A DNA stretch of 34,964 bases from Prevotella sp. (GCA_017474925.1 JAFVGN010000010.1:1-34964); one strand, 5' to 3'. Shown: positions 1-7,838, counted from the first letter of the stretch. Made by a program: numbers and translations. The notes: a model not told the origin generated them from the sequence alone.

Positions 1-14
1 CTATATGCTGTTAG

Positions 15-29
15 CTTACATAATGTAAG
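15..29. promoter_or_regulatory. Operator-like palindrome next to a leftward promoter
   Basis: CTTACAT at 15-21 and ATGTAAG at 23-29 form a perfect 7-base inverted repeat around a single base. It lies a few bases downstream, in the leftward sense, of the TACCTTTG box at 43-36. It therefore covers the expected start of transcription, where a dimeric repressor could bind. The gene it would control lies outside the window. The palindrome is seen directly; its role is inferred. Confidence 0.3.
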
Positions 30-35
30 TTGCTG

Positions 36-43
36 CAAAGGTA
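36..43 (-). promoter_or_regulatory. Leftward Bacteroidetes -7 box
   Basis: On the minus strand this reads TACCTTTG, a perfect match to the Bacteroidetes -7 consensus TAnnTTTG. The nearest TTTG upstream (70-67) is 23 bases away, slightly further than the usual 19-21, so the -33 element is uncertain. It would drive a gene to the left of the window. Confidence 0.5.
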
Positions 44-140
44 GTCATTTCAAAACCTCCGAGTGACAAATGGGGCAGAAAACAAAGTGTGCATCAGTGA
101 TTCGAGAAATTGTTAACGGATTTTAGTGGACACTAGTGGA

Positions 141-318
141 ATAAAATCAGGCAAGGACCAAGAGGAGGATCGCCTTCACAGAGCTACATGTCGCTAAACT
201 GATACCCCAGGGAACTGGAGTAATCGAGGGCAAGTTGGCGCACACGCTGAAGCTTGCTTAAAAGCCAGGCAAACAGTCAATCCCCTAAGAGCTATTGGAT
301 AAGACCCAGCCTGAACCC
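141..318 (-). ncRNA. Putative structured small RNA, possibly 6S-like
   Basis: No convincing protein is encoded here, but the minus strand has a full promoter (TTTG at 354-351, 20 bases, TACCTTTG at 330-323). The expected transcript starts near 318. Its 5' arm TCAGGC (314-309) pairs with GCCTGA (152-147), which is followed directly by a T-run (146-143), so the ends form a closing stem and a stop signal. Inside, GGGA/ACUG near the 5' side can pair with CAGUUCCC in the middle, giving a long rod-like fold. The length of about 178 nucleotides and the closed rod shape suit a 6S RNA. I did not recognise the primary sequence, so a stable RNA is moderately likely and the 6S identity is a guess. Confidence 0.45.
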
Positions 319-322
319 GTCG

Positions 323-354
323 CAAAGGTACGCCAAAGAGACACAAAATGCAAA
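323..354 (-). promoter_or_regulatory. Promoter of the putative small RNA
   Basis: On the minus strand TTTG (354-351), a 20-base spacer and TACCTTTG (330-323) match the Bacteroidetes sigma factor consensus at both boxes. No start codon with a credible reading frame follows, which supports a non-coding transcript. Confidence 0.6.
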
Positions 355-421
355 CTTTATGGCAAAAACGTTAATTACCGTTAAACGCATTAACATCTTT
401 ATGGGTCAGGAAGCCTATTTA

Positions 422-453
422 TTTGGTCTTTTGCCTGCTAATTCGTACCTTTG
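422..453 (+). promoter_or_regulatory. Promoter of the pantothenate kinase gene
   Basis: TTTG (422-425), 20 bases, then TACCTTTG (446-453): both boxes match the Bacteroidetes consensus at ideal spacing. The box overlaps the TTG codon at 451, which rules out translation from there and supports the ATG at 484. Confidence 0.65.
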
Positions 454-483
454 CGCCGTCATATCAAAACAACAACAAAGAAA

Positions 484-1311
484 ATGGGAATCATCATTGG
501 AATAGACGTGGGCATATCGACCACCAAGATAGTAGGACTTCGAGACGGGCGCATTCTGTCGCCCATTCGCATTACAGCTGCCGACCCAGTGACATCGCTC
601 TATGGTGCTTTTGGCAAATACCTGCATGACAACACGATACAGATTTGTGACGTAGAACAGATTATGCTGACAGGTGTCGGGGCTGGCTATATCGACGAAG
701 CCTTGTACGGTATCCCGACCCAGAAGGTGGACGAGTTTATTGCCGACGGTTTGGGGGCGCGCTTCGAGAGCGGGCTGAACAAAGCCATTGTTGTTTCAAT
801 GGGCACAGGAACGAGCTTCGTTCAGTGCGACGGGGACAACATCCGCCATATCGGCGGACTGGGCATCGGCGGCGGGACACTTCAAGGACTGAGCCGAGTC
901 ATGCTCAACACACGCGACCCCAACCAGATACAGAGTCTGGCCATGAAAGGCGACATCCACAACATCAATCTCCAGATTGGCGACATCTCCACCCATCCGC
1001 TACCCGGACTGCCTATGGATGCCACTGCATCGCTATTCTCAAAGGCACAGTACGATGCGCCTAAGGAAGACTTGGCGCTAGGACTCGTTGTCATGGTGTT
1101 GCAGACCATCGGTTCGGCAGCAATCCTGGCAGCGCTCAACTCAGGAATCAGTGACTTCGTGCTCATAGGCAACCTGACTCTGTGGCCCCAGTGCAAGGAC
1201 ATCTATCCCATGCTGGAAAAACTCTACAACGTCCGTTTCCACATTCCCAAGTACTCTGAGTTCTGCACCGCCATCGGTGCCGCACTCAACTACCATGCAG
1301 CCATCAAATAG
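484..1311 (+). CDS. coaW: Type II pantothenate kinase
   Basis: This kinase would phosphorylate pantothenate with ATP, the first step of cytoplasmic coenzyme A synthesis. The 275-residue product has the sugar-kinase/actin-like fold signature of eukaryotic-type and staphylococcal CoaW enzymes. Visible features are a first phosphate loop GIDVGISTTK (residues 6-15), a second phosphate motif SMGTGTSF (105-112) and a Gly-rich stretch GGLGIGGGTLQG (124-135). Length is close to S. aureus CoaW (about 267). An in-frame TTG at 451 lies inside the promoter, so I start at ATG 484. It is monocistronic with its own promoter and runs convergently towards the MgtC-like gene. A second CoA gene, coaE, lies at 11.8 kb. 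Confidence 0.85.
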   Translation: MGIIIGIDVGISTTKIVGLRDGRILSPIRITAADPVTSLYGAFGKYLHDNTIQICDVEQIMLTGVGAGYIDEALYGIPTQKVDEFIADGLGARFESGLNKAIVVSMGTGTSFVQCDGDNIRHIGGLGIGGGTLQGLSRVMLNTRDPNQIQSLAMKGDIHNINLQIGDISTHPLPGLPMDATASLFSKAQYDAPKEDLALGLVVMVLQTIGSAAILAALNSGISDFVLIGNLTLWPQCKDIYPMLEKLYNVRFHIPKYSEFCTAIGAALNYHAAIK

Positions 1312-1347
1312 CCTGTCTGAGTCACCCGTCAGGCCATGGCAGTCGCA

Positions 1348-1791
1348 TCACTTGCGATACTTGTCGAATTTGTGCAGAAAGAAGTTGAAGCACTCCAGTC
1401 CTACCAGCACCAACAGCGTACTGGCAATGGAGAGCATGTACATGCCACCTCCACAGGCTAATCCGATGGCAGCAACGACCCACAGTCCTGCCGCCGTAGT
1501 CAGTCCGCTCACCACATTCTCGCTCTTGCGGAAGATGATGGTACCAGCGCCTATGAAACCTATGCCGCTGACCACCTGGGCGGCTATTCGCGACAGGTCC
1601 CACCGCTGGGGCTCCACCAGTTGCACCTCGCTGAACCCGTATGCCGACACGATCATGAACAGCGCAGAGCCCAAGGCCACCAGGAAGTGGGTGCGGAAAC
1701 CGGCTTCCTTCGACCGGTACTCACGTTCCAGTCCTATCAGTCCACCAAGAATGGCAGCAACGAAAATTCTCAGTATAAATTCGTATTCCAT
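1348..1791 (-). CDS. MgtC/SapB family membrane protein
   Basis: This is a 147-residue integral membrane protein. The N-terminal block GGLIGLEREYRSKEAGFRTH (residues 16-35) is the hallmark of the MgtC/SapB family, with its conserved Arg and Glu after the first membrane helix. A second conserved part, VVSGIGFIGAGTIIF (about 93-107), follows, and three to four hydrophobic helices span the chain. In pathogens MgtC supports growth at low magnesium and inhibits the F-type ATP synthase. Many family members have no known role, and this one lacks the long C-terminal cytoplasmic domain of Salmonella MgtC. Its promoter is divergent from the tat operon promoter. Family assignment is firm, function is not. 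Confidence 0.85.
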   Translation of the reverse strand: MEYEFILRIFVAAILGGLIGLEREYRSKEAGFRTHFLVALGSALFMIVSAYGFSEVQLVEPQRWDLSRIAAQVVSGIGFIGAGTIIFRKSENVVSGLTTAAGLWVVAAIGLACGGGMYMLSIASTLLVLVGLECFNFFLHKFDKYRK

Positions 1792-1817
1792 ATAGTTAAA
1801 TGTTGTTTATTTGACTG

Positions 1818-1825
1818 CAAAGGTA
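1818..1825 (-). promoter_or_regulatory. -7 box of the MgtC-like gene
   Basis: The minus strand reads TACCTTTG, 26 bases before the ATG at 1791. No clear TTTG is found at -33. It lies back to back with the tatA box, the two separated by 44 bases. Confidence 0.5.
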
Positions 1826-1869
1826 CGAAAAAGTTTGGAGTTTAAAGTTTATAGTTGATAGATTTTTCG

Positions 1870-1877
1870 TACCTTTG
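1870..1877 (+). promoter_or_regulatory. -7 box of the tat-redox operon
   Basis: TACCTTTG lies 31 bases before the tatA start codon. A weak TTTA at 1848-1851 is the best -33 candidate. It would drive tatA, tatC and the two redox genes behind them. Confidence 0.55.
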
Positions 1878-1908
1878 CAAAAGTTACAACTAAAAGAGAC
1901 TGAAAAAG

Positions 1909-2100
1909 ATGTTTGGATTAGGAATGCAGGAAATCGTCGTCATCGCTCTTATCGTGCTGCTGCTGTTTGGCGGCAAGAAGATTCCCGAGCTGATGAAGGG
2001 CCTTGGAAAAGGCGTCAGGAGCTTTAAGGACGGTATGAACGAACTGGACGCTGCCGACACGAAGAAAGCGGACGACAAGCAGGACGAAGTGACCAAGTGA
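1909..2100 (+). CDS. tatA: Twin-arginine translocase subunit TatA
   Basis: A 63-residue pore-forming subunit of the Tat system, which exports folded, cofactor-loaded proteins across the inner membrane. It has the short N-terminal membrane helix (about residues 5-20), the FGGKKIPEL hinge (20-28), an amphipathic helix, and a charged, probably disordered tail rich in Asp and Lys. TatC follows after 7 bases. No tatB is present, as is usual in Bacteroidetes, where a TatA-type protein probably serves both roles. Genes for a likely Tat substrate lie in the same operon. Confidence 0.92.
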   Translation: MFGLGMQEIVVIALIVLLLFGGKKIPELMKGLGKGVRSFKDGMNELDAADTKKADDKQDEVTK

Positions 2101-2107
2101 GTGACCG

Positions 2108-2881
2108 ATGGACGGAACGCGGAAAGCTGACAGCCCTCAGTCAGGCATGACCTTCTGGGACCACTTGGACGAGTTGCGCACGTCGCTCATCCGTACGACC
2201 GTGGCCGTAGTGGCTTTTGCCATACTGGCCTTCGTCATGAAGGACACGCTGTTCACTGTCGTACTGGCACCTCACACCAGCGACTTCGTGACCTACCGGC
2301 TATTGGGAACCGACGCCTTCAGCCTGCATCTGATGAACACCGGCCTGACCGAGCAGTTCATGATTCACGTCCGCACGGCACTCTATGCCGGTGTGCTGCT
2401 GGCCTCACCCTATGTGCTCTACGAGCTGTTCCGCTTCGTGTCGCCGGCACTCTATGCCAACGAACGGCGCTATGCCGTCTGGATTGTGGGGGCAGCCTAC
2501 GTCATGTTCATCATAGGTACGCTGACCGACTATTTTGTCGTTTTCCCGCTGACGGTACGCTTCCTGGGTACCTACCAGGTGTCGCCCGACGTCGCCAATA
2601 TGCTGACACTCCAGTCCTACATCGACACGCTACTGGGCATGAGCCTGGTGCTGGGCATCGTCTTCGAGCTCCCTGTCGTCTGCGGCATCATGGGACGCAT
2701 GGGTCTGCTTACCGAGCACCGCATGAGCGAGTACCGCCGGCATGCCATCGTCGGCATCCTGGTCGTTTCGGCAGTCATCACGCCAACGACCGATGTCTTC
2801 ACGCTGTTCGTCGTGGCACTGCCCATCTGGCTGCTCTATGAAGCCAGCATCCTCGTCGTCCGTCTTACCCGCCGCCGCTGA
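2108..2881 (+). CDS. tatC: Twin-arginine translocase subunit TatC
   Basis: TatC is the Tat substrate receptor: it binds the twin-arginine signal peptide at the cytoplasmic face. The 257-residue product has the N-terminal MTFWDHLDELRTSLIRT block (residues 14-30), the classic TatC signature, and six hydrophobic helices. The conserved FxFVSPALYANERR-type segment after helix 2 (about 108-122) is also present. Size matches the family (240-260). It sits between tatA and the polyferredoxin gene, which follows after 39 bases. The last gene of the operon carries a clear Tat signal, so the operon pairs exporter and cargo. Confidence 0.93.
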   Translation: MDGTRKADSPQSGMTFWDHLDELRTSLIRTTVAVVAFAILAFVMKDTLFTVVLAPHTSDFVTYRLLGTDAFSLHLMNTGLTEQFMIHVRTALYAGVLLASPYVLYELFRFVSPALYANERRYAVWIVGAAYVMFIIGTLTDYFVVFPLTVRFLGTYQVSPDVANMLTLQSYIDTLLGMSLVLGIVFELPVVCGIMGRMGLLTEHRMSEYRRHAIVGILVVSAVITPTTDVFTLFVVALPIWLLYEASILVVRLTRRR

Positions 2882-2920
2882 ACGCCATCCGCTGACTATT
2901 TATTAAACTAAAAATACTTT

Positions 2921-4420
2921 ATGACATTAAGAAAAATCAGGATTACATTGGCCGCCGTGATGTTCATTTGCATCACATGGCTCTTTGTCGACTTCACCGG
3001 AACGGCCAACGAACTGCCGTTCGTCACGTGGATGCCTAAGTTGCAGCTGCTGGAAGCCATTCTGGCCGTCAACGTCGTGGCACTCGTCCTGCTCGTCGTG
3101 CTGACGCTGGTCTTTGGACGTATCTATTGCAGCGTCATCTGTCCCTTGGGTGTCATGCAGGACCTCTTCGGCTGGCTGGGCAAGAAAGCCCGAAAGAACC
3201 GCTACACCTTCTCACGCGCCCTGTCATGGCTACGCTACACCATGCTGGGCCTCCTCATCGTAGCCTTCGCTGCCGGTGTAGGTTCCATCGTACAGCTGCT
3301 GGCACCCTACTCGGCCTACGGGCGCATTGCCGCCAACTTGCTGCAGCCTGTCTACCAAGCTGGCAACAACGTACTGGCAACCATTGCCGAGCACTACGAC
3401 AGCTATGCCTTCTATCAGTCCGACATCTGGCTGCGCTCAGCCGTCTCAGTGGCCATCGCCGCCGTGACGCTCGTCGTACTGGCTGTGCTGGCCTGGCGCA
3501 ACGGACGCACCTACTGCAACACCATCTGCCCCGTGGGTACACTGCTGTCCTTCCTGTCGCGCTTCTCGTGGATGAAGATACGCTTTGATGCCGACAAGTG
3601 CAAGAACTGCTCGCTATGCACGAAGAACTGCAAAGCGAGCTGCATCGACTACAAGAACCATGCCGTCGACTACAGCCGCTGCGTGGTGTGTGGCGACTGC
3701 CTCAGCAGCTGCAAGTTCGGGGCATTGAAGTATGCTGGCGGCACGCTATCCAGTCAGACGGCTGCCACGACTGCCGACAGCCAGACGGCCGATGCCGGCA
3801 AGCGCTCGTTCCTCCTGGCCTCGGCCATGATGACCACAGCGGCCCTGGCTCAGCAGAAGGACAAGATGATGGACGGCGGACTGGCCGAGATTGAAGACAA
3901 GGTGGCACCAGAGCGCCAGACGCCCCTGTCGCCACCGGGTTCGCTGTCTGCCAGCAACATGGCCACGCGATGTACGGGCTGCCAGCTCTGCATCTCAGAG
4001 TGTCCCAACCAAGTGCTGCGTCCCTCTAGCGACCTCCTGCACCTCATGCAACCCGTCATGTCCTACGAGCGGGGCTACTGCCGTCCTGAGTGTACACAGT
4101 GCTCCGAGGTGTGTCCTGCTGGTGCCATCAAGCCCATCGAGAAGGCCGTCAAGGCCTCCACGCAGATTGGCCATGCCGTATGGATCAAGAAGAACTGCAT
4201 CCCCCTGACCGACGGCGTCGAGTGCGGCAACTGCGCCCGCCACTGTCCCACGGGAGCCATCGAGATGGTTCTCGCCGACCCCGACGACGAGGAGTCGCCC
4301 GTCATCCCTGCCATCAACGAGGCCCTGTGCATCGGCTGCGGTGCCTGCGAGTACCTGTGTCCTGCGCGTCCCTTCTCAGCCATCTACGTCGAAGGCCACG
4401 AAGTACACAAGGAAATATAG
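2921..4420 (+). CDS. Fused NapH/NapG-like membrane polyferredoxin
   Basis: This 499-residue iron-sulfur protein probably passes electrons from the quinol pool to periplasmic partners. The N-terminal half resembles NapH/CcoG/NosR: about four membrane helices, two CxxxCP motifs (C70/C74 and C199/C203), then two ferredoxin clusters (C227-C237 with C241, and C254-C264). A short linker leads to KRSFL (294-298) followed by a hydrophobic stretch. The C-terminal half resembles NapG/MauM, with four Cys-rich cluster motifs starting near C351, C387, C435 and C470. In Nap systems these are two proteins, NapG being Tat-exported, so the KRSFL segment looks like a retained signal anchor. No nitrate reductase is encoded nearby. 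The electron acceptor is probably the downstream reductase, by inference. Confidence 0.75.
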   Translation: MTLRKIRITLAAVMFICITWLFVDFTGTANELPFVTWMPKLQLLEAILAVNVVALVLLVVLTLVFGRIYCSVICPLGVMQDLFGWLGKKARKNRYTFSRALSWLRYTMLGLLIVAFAAGVGSIVQLLAPYSAYGRIAANLLQPVYQAGNNVLATIAEHYDSYAFYQSDIWLRSAVSVAIAAVTLVVLAVLAWRNGRTYCNTICPVGTLLSFLSRFSWMKIRFDADKCKNCSLCTKNCKASCIDYKNHAVDYSRCVVCGDCLSSCKFGALKYAGGTLSSQTAATTADSQTADAGKRSFLLASAMMTTAALAQQKDKMMDGGLAEIEDKVAPERQTPLSPPGSLSASNMATRCTGCQLCISECPNQVLRPSSDLLHLMQPVMSYERGYCRPECTQCSEVCPAGAIKPIEKAVKASTQIGHAVWIKKNCIPLTDGVECGNCARHCPTGAIEMVLADPDDEESPVIPAINEALCIGCGACEYLCPARPFSAIYVEGHEVHKEI

Positions 4421-4453
4421 AGTATCACCCCTAACAACCAATATACGACAAAC

Positions 4454-5872
4454 ATGAAGAAGCAAGATATATCACGGCGCTCGTTCCTGAAACTCCTGGG
4501 AGGCGGTGCATTGGCCACTGCCGCCGTCGTTACGGGATGCAAACCCAAGACCGGTAGCCAGACTGACAGCGAGTACGCCCGCCAGGTGGAGCCCCCCGTG
4601 GGCAAGATGACCTACCGCACCAACCCCTTCAACGGTGACAAGGTGTCGCTGCTGGGCTACGGCATGATGCGCCTGCCGTCGAAGACCGAGAACAAAGATG
4701 ACTACGACCAGGACATGATCAACCGCCAGATTGACTACGCCATCGAGCATGGCGTCAACTACTTCGACACCAGCCCCGTCTACTGCCAGGGTAAGTCCGA
4801 GGCGTGCACGGGCATAGCCCTGAGCCGCCACAAGCGCTCCGAGTACTTTGTGGCCACCAAGCTCTCCAACTTCAACCCCGCCACCCATAGCCGCGAGGCC
4901 AGCATGGCCATGTACCATAACTCCATGCGCGAGTTGCAGGTCGATTACATAGACTACTACCTGCTCCACGCCATTGGGGGCGGCATGGAAGAGTTCAGCC
5001 GCCGCTATGTCGACAACGGTATGATGGACTTCCTCATGGAGGAGCGCAAGGCCGGTCGCATCCGCAACCTGGGCTTCTCGTTCCACGGCTATCAGAACGT
5101 TTTCGACGAGGTGCTCGCCATGCATGACAAGTACCACTGGGACTTCGTACAGATTGAGCTTAACTACCTCGACTGGAACTTCGCCAACGAAATCAACGAC
5201 CGCAACGTCGATGCCAGCTACCTCTACGAGGAGCTGCAGAAGAAAGGCATCCCCTCCGTAGTCATGGAGCCCCTGCTGGGCGGACGCCTGGCCAACCTGC
5301 CACAGTATCTGGCCAGCGAGCTCAAGCAACACGATGCCGAGCGCAGCATTGCCTCGTGGGCGTTTCGCTATGCGGGCACACCCGAGGGTGTACTCACCGT
5401 GCTCTCAGGCATGACCTACATGGAGCACCTGAAGGACAACCTGCTGTCCTACTGTCCCCTGGTGCCGCTGACTGAGAAAGAGCAGACCTACCTTGACAAG
5501 GACGTTGCCGAGCGCATCGTCGGACTCGAGAACATCCCCTGCAACGACTGCAAGTACTGTATGCCCTGCCCCTACGGCATCGACATACCCGCCATCTTCG
5601 TCCACTACAACAAGTGCAAGAACGAGGGTACGCTGCCCCTCGACAGTGGCGATGCCAACTACCGCGAGCTGCGCCGCCAGTATCTCATCGGACTCGAGCG
5701 CAAGGTTCCCAAAATGCGCCAGGCCGACCACTGCGTCGGCTGTGGCCAGTGCGAGCCCCACTGTCCGCAGAACATCCGCATTGTCCGCGAGCTGCGCCTC
5801 ATCAGCAACTTCGTCGAGTCCCTGAAGCAGGACACGCTGACCAGGACTAAGGGTGAAAAGAAAAAAGCCTGA
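4454..5872 (+). CDS. Tat-exported aldo/keto reductase lipoprotein with ferredoxin domain
   Basis: This 472-residue protein starts with a twin-arginine signal, SRRSFLKLLGG (residues 7-17), and a lipobox ending at C29, so it should be exported folded and anchored by lipid. An aldo/keto reductase barrel follows with the full catalytic tetrad D105, Y110, K136 and H172. The C-terminal part has ferredoxin-type cysteines: CNDCKYCMPCP, then CVGCGQCEPHCP at about 427-438. Soluble relatives use NADPH, which is not expected outside the cytoplasm. Electrons may instead come through the iron-sulfur clusters from the membrane polyferredoxin encoded upstream. Substrate is unknown. It is the last gene of the tat operon and converges on the next gene, six bases away. 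Confidence 0.82.
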   Translation: MKKQDISRRSFLKLLGGGALATAAVVTGCKPKTGSQTDSEYARQVEPPVGKMTYRTNPFNGDKVSLLGYGMMRLPSKTENKDDYDQDMINRQIDYAIEHGVNYFDTSPVYCQGKSEACTGIALSRHKRSEYFVATKLSNFNPATHSREASMAMYHNSMRELQVDYIDYYLLHAIGGGMEEFSRRYVDNGMMDFLMEERKAGRIRNLGFSFHGYQNVFDEVLAMHDKYHWDFVQIELNYLDWNFANEINDRNVDASYLYEELQKKGIPSVVMEPLLGGRLANLPQYLASELKQHDAERSIASWAFRYAGTPEGVLTVLSGMTYMEHLKDNLLSYCPLVPLTEKEQTYLDKDVAERIVGLENIPCNDCKYCMPCPYGIDIPAIFVHYNKCKNEGTLPLDSGDANYRELRRQYLIGLERKVPKMRQADHCVGCGQCEPHCPQNIRIVRELRLISNFVESLKQDTLTRTKGEKKKA

Positions 5873-5882
5873 CAACAGTCAG
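5861..5882 (-). terminator. Small intrinsic terminator of the flavoprotein gene
   Basis: Read on the minus strand, CTGAC-TGTT-GTCAG is followed after two bases by six T (5866-5861). It overlaps the stop codon of the flavoprotein gene and the 3' end of the reductase gene. The stem is only five pairs, so termination may be weak. Confidence 0.4.
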
Positions 5883-7060
5883 ACCCTTGCGGCGATGCTC
5901 CGTGCCACGACTGCAGCCATGGTCCATGCCGCCTGGAAGTTGAATCCTCCTGTGATGCCGTCCACGTCCAGCACCTCACCGGCAAAGTACAGCCCCGGCA
6001 CGTGACGGCTCTCCAGTGTTGACAGGTTGACGGCCTTCAGCGCGATGCCCCCGCAAGTAACGAACTCGTCCTTGAAGGGTGCCCGTCCCGCCAACTCGTA
6101 CATATCATTCATCAGGATGTTGACCAGTCGGTTGACGTCCTTTTTGTTCATTTCCGTCCAACGCACCTGCGCCCGTGTTCCCAGTGCTTTCTCAAGCAGG
6201 TAGGCCCACAGCCGCTGTGGCAGTCCCAGCGGGCAGAACGTCGTCATCAGCTTCTGCGGCTCGCGCACGGAAGCCTCGTACAGTGCCGCCCTGATGTCCT
6301 GCTCCGTCTGCCGGCACCATGCCACGCTCAGCGTTCCCTGGTAGCCATTCTCAGCCAGCTGGCGTGCCGCATAACTGGTCAGCTTCAGTACTGCCGGACC
6401 ACTCATGCCCCAGTGGGTCAGCAGCAGCGCACCCTCGGCACGTAGCTTGGTGCCTGGCAGGTGTACTACGCTGTCGTCCACCACCAATCCTTGCAGTGTC
6501 GTGATGCGCTCGTCCGCAATGCGCAGCGAGTAGAGCGATGGCACAGGAGCCTCTATCTCGTGACCCGTCTCCGCCAGCCAGCGCAGTCCCTCACCCTTGG
6601 GTGAACCGCCTGTCGTTACGGCCACGAAATCGTAGCCGCTCACCTCGTCCAGCGATTGTATCTTCCTGCTCGTACATATCTCCACACCGTAACGCCGTGC
6701 CAACGATACGAAACAGTTGATGACGGCATGCGAGTCCTGTGCCTGCGGAAACACGCAACCGTCATCCTGCACCGTCAGCGGCACACCGTGATCTTCGAAC
6801 CAGCGGTAGGCATCCTTGTAGTCGAACACGTTGAACAGCCGCTTCATGAGCCTGTGTCCGCGTGGATACACTGCCGCCAGGTCGCGCACGCCTTGGAAGG
6901 AGTTCGTACAATTGCAGCGTCCACCGCCGCTCACCTCGACCTTGGCCAACACGCGCTGGCTGCGTTCCATGATGGTCACCTGCATCGCAGGCACCAGTTC
7001 CTTCAGACTGACAGCCAGGAAGAATCCTGCAGCCCCACCTCCTATGATAGCAGTCTTCAT
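5879..7060 (-). CDS. HI0933/BaiN-type FAD-dependent oxidoreductase
   Basis: A 393-residue cytoplasmic flavoprotein of the HI0933 (YhiN/BaiN) family. The N-terminus has the FAD-binding dinucleotide fold AIIGGGAAGFFLA (residues 4-16). The Cys-containing GGGRCNCTN motif follows near residues 46-54. The family's second FAD contact, GLYFAGEVLDVDGITGGFN, lies near the C-terminus, followed by the conserved AWTMA helix. Some relatives reduce flavin-linked bile-acid intermediates (BaiN), but most have no assigned substrate, so the annotation stays at family level. It is transcribed alone on the minus strand, 64 bases beyond the ABC transporter genes, and its length is normal for the family. Confidence 0.85.
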   Translation of the reverse strand: MKTAIIGGGAAGFFLAVSLKELVPAMQVTIMERSQRVLAKVEVSGGGRCNCTNSFQGVRDLAAVYPRGHRLMKRLFNVFDYKDAYRWFEDHGVPLTVQDDGCVFPQAQDSHAVINCFVSLARRYGVEICTSRKIQSLDEVSGYDFVAVTTGGSPKGEGLRWLAETGHEIEAPVPSLYSLRIADERITTLQGLVVDDSVVHLPGTKLRAEGALLLTHWGMSGPAVLKLTSYAARQLAENGYQGTLSVAWCRQTEQDIRAALYEASVREPQKLMTTFCPLGLPQRLWAYLLEKALGTRAQVRWTEMNKKDVNRLVNILMNDMYELAGRAPFKDEFVTCGGIALKAVNLSTLESRHVPGLYFAGEVLDVDGITGGFNFQAAWTMAAVVARSIAARV

Positions 7061-7124
7061 TGTTTGTATTTGTTATATGATTCTTGTCTCAATATGTCTT
7101 TCGCTCACTCTTCTGGCATTCATA

Positions 7125-7832
7125 TTATTCCGTTGAAGCAAAATAGCTTTTCAGTTCATCAAGGGCACTGCCATTCCTGTTGGGCACGTCCTTGATGATT
7201 TTCCCTTTTTCCAGAAGCAATATCCGTGTGGCGACGTCCGTGATATAGGCGAGGTTGTGGCTGGAAACAACCACAGTAGTACCCTGCCGTTCATTCATCT
7301 GTTTGAGGAGTTCTGCCACAATAATCTGTGATGACGGATCCAGATAGTTGAATGGCTCATCGAGAACAAGCACCATAGGATTAATCATCATGGCAGCGAT
7401 GATGCCAATCTTCTGCTGGTTGCCTTCCGAGAAATGGCGTATCTGCTTGCCGGTGCCAAGGATTTCGTCATGCATCATCTGGCGGTATTCTTCTAGCCGA
7501 CTGTCAAGATCTTCACGACTTATGTTATACAATTTGGCCACAAACAGGAAAAACTCTTCTGGCGTGTAAAAGGGTATGAGGAATCGCTTGTCAACGTAGG
7601 AGCCTGTGTAGAACTTCCACTTCGCGTCTTCGCTGACAGCCTTGCCATTGCTGCAAACATTGCCCGAATCTGCTTTGATAAGGTCGAGCATCAGCCGTAG
7701 CATCGTCGTTTTCCCTGCACCGTTGTTTCCAACCAATCCAATAATTTCTCCCGAAGAGATGACCTGTTGGGAAATGTCAAGCACAATTTTGTCTCCGTAA
7801 ATTTTTGTAAGGCCATTGATTGTCAGTTCCAT
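7125..7832 (-). CDS. ABC transporter ATP-binding protein
   Basis: A 235-residue ATPase subunit of an ABC-2-like system. Walker A is GNNGAGKT (residues 35-42), the signature is a variant FSEGNQQK (134-141) and Walker B is LVLDEP (155-160), followed by the D-loop and an SSH switch. The membrane partner is the gene just upstream, whose stop lies six bases before this start. The cargo cannot be read from sequence; family members move peptides, drugs or lipids. The base composition of this pair is more A+T-rich than its neighbours, which may hint at separate ancestry. Confidence 0.88.
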   Translation of the reverse strand: MELTINGLTKIYGDKIVLDISQQVISSGEIIGLVGNNGAGKTTMLRLMLDLIKADSGNVCSNGKAVSEDAKWKFYTGSYVDKRFLIPFYTPEEFFLFVAKLYNISREDLDSRLEEYRQMMHDEILGTGKQIRHFSEGNQQKIGIIAAMMINPMVLVLDEPFNYLDPSSQIIVAELLKQMNERQGTTVVVSSHNLAYITDVATRILLLEKGKIIKDVPNRNGSALDELKSYFASTE

Positions 7833-7838
7833 AATATC

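Noticed and set aside
254-505. Open frame of 83 codons at the left end
   Set aside because: It runs against the putative RNA and through the pantothenate kinase promoter and start; its composition is not protein-like.
1311-1334. GCCTG...CAGGC hairpin between the pantothenate kinase and MgtC-like genes
   Set aside because: Five pairs with a 14-base loop and no T-run on either strand; too weak to call.
4472-5332. Long minus-strand open frame (286 codons) across the aldo/keto reductase gene
   Set aside because: It mirrors the codon bias of the real gene, has low-complexity Ala/Val/His-rich content and no family likeness. The plus-strand protein has clear motifs.
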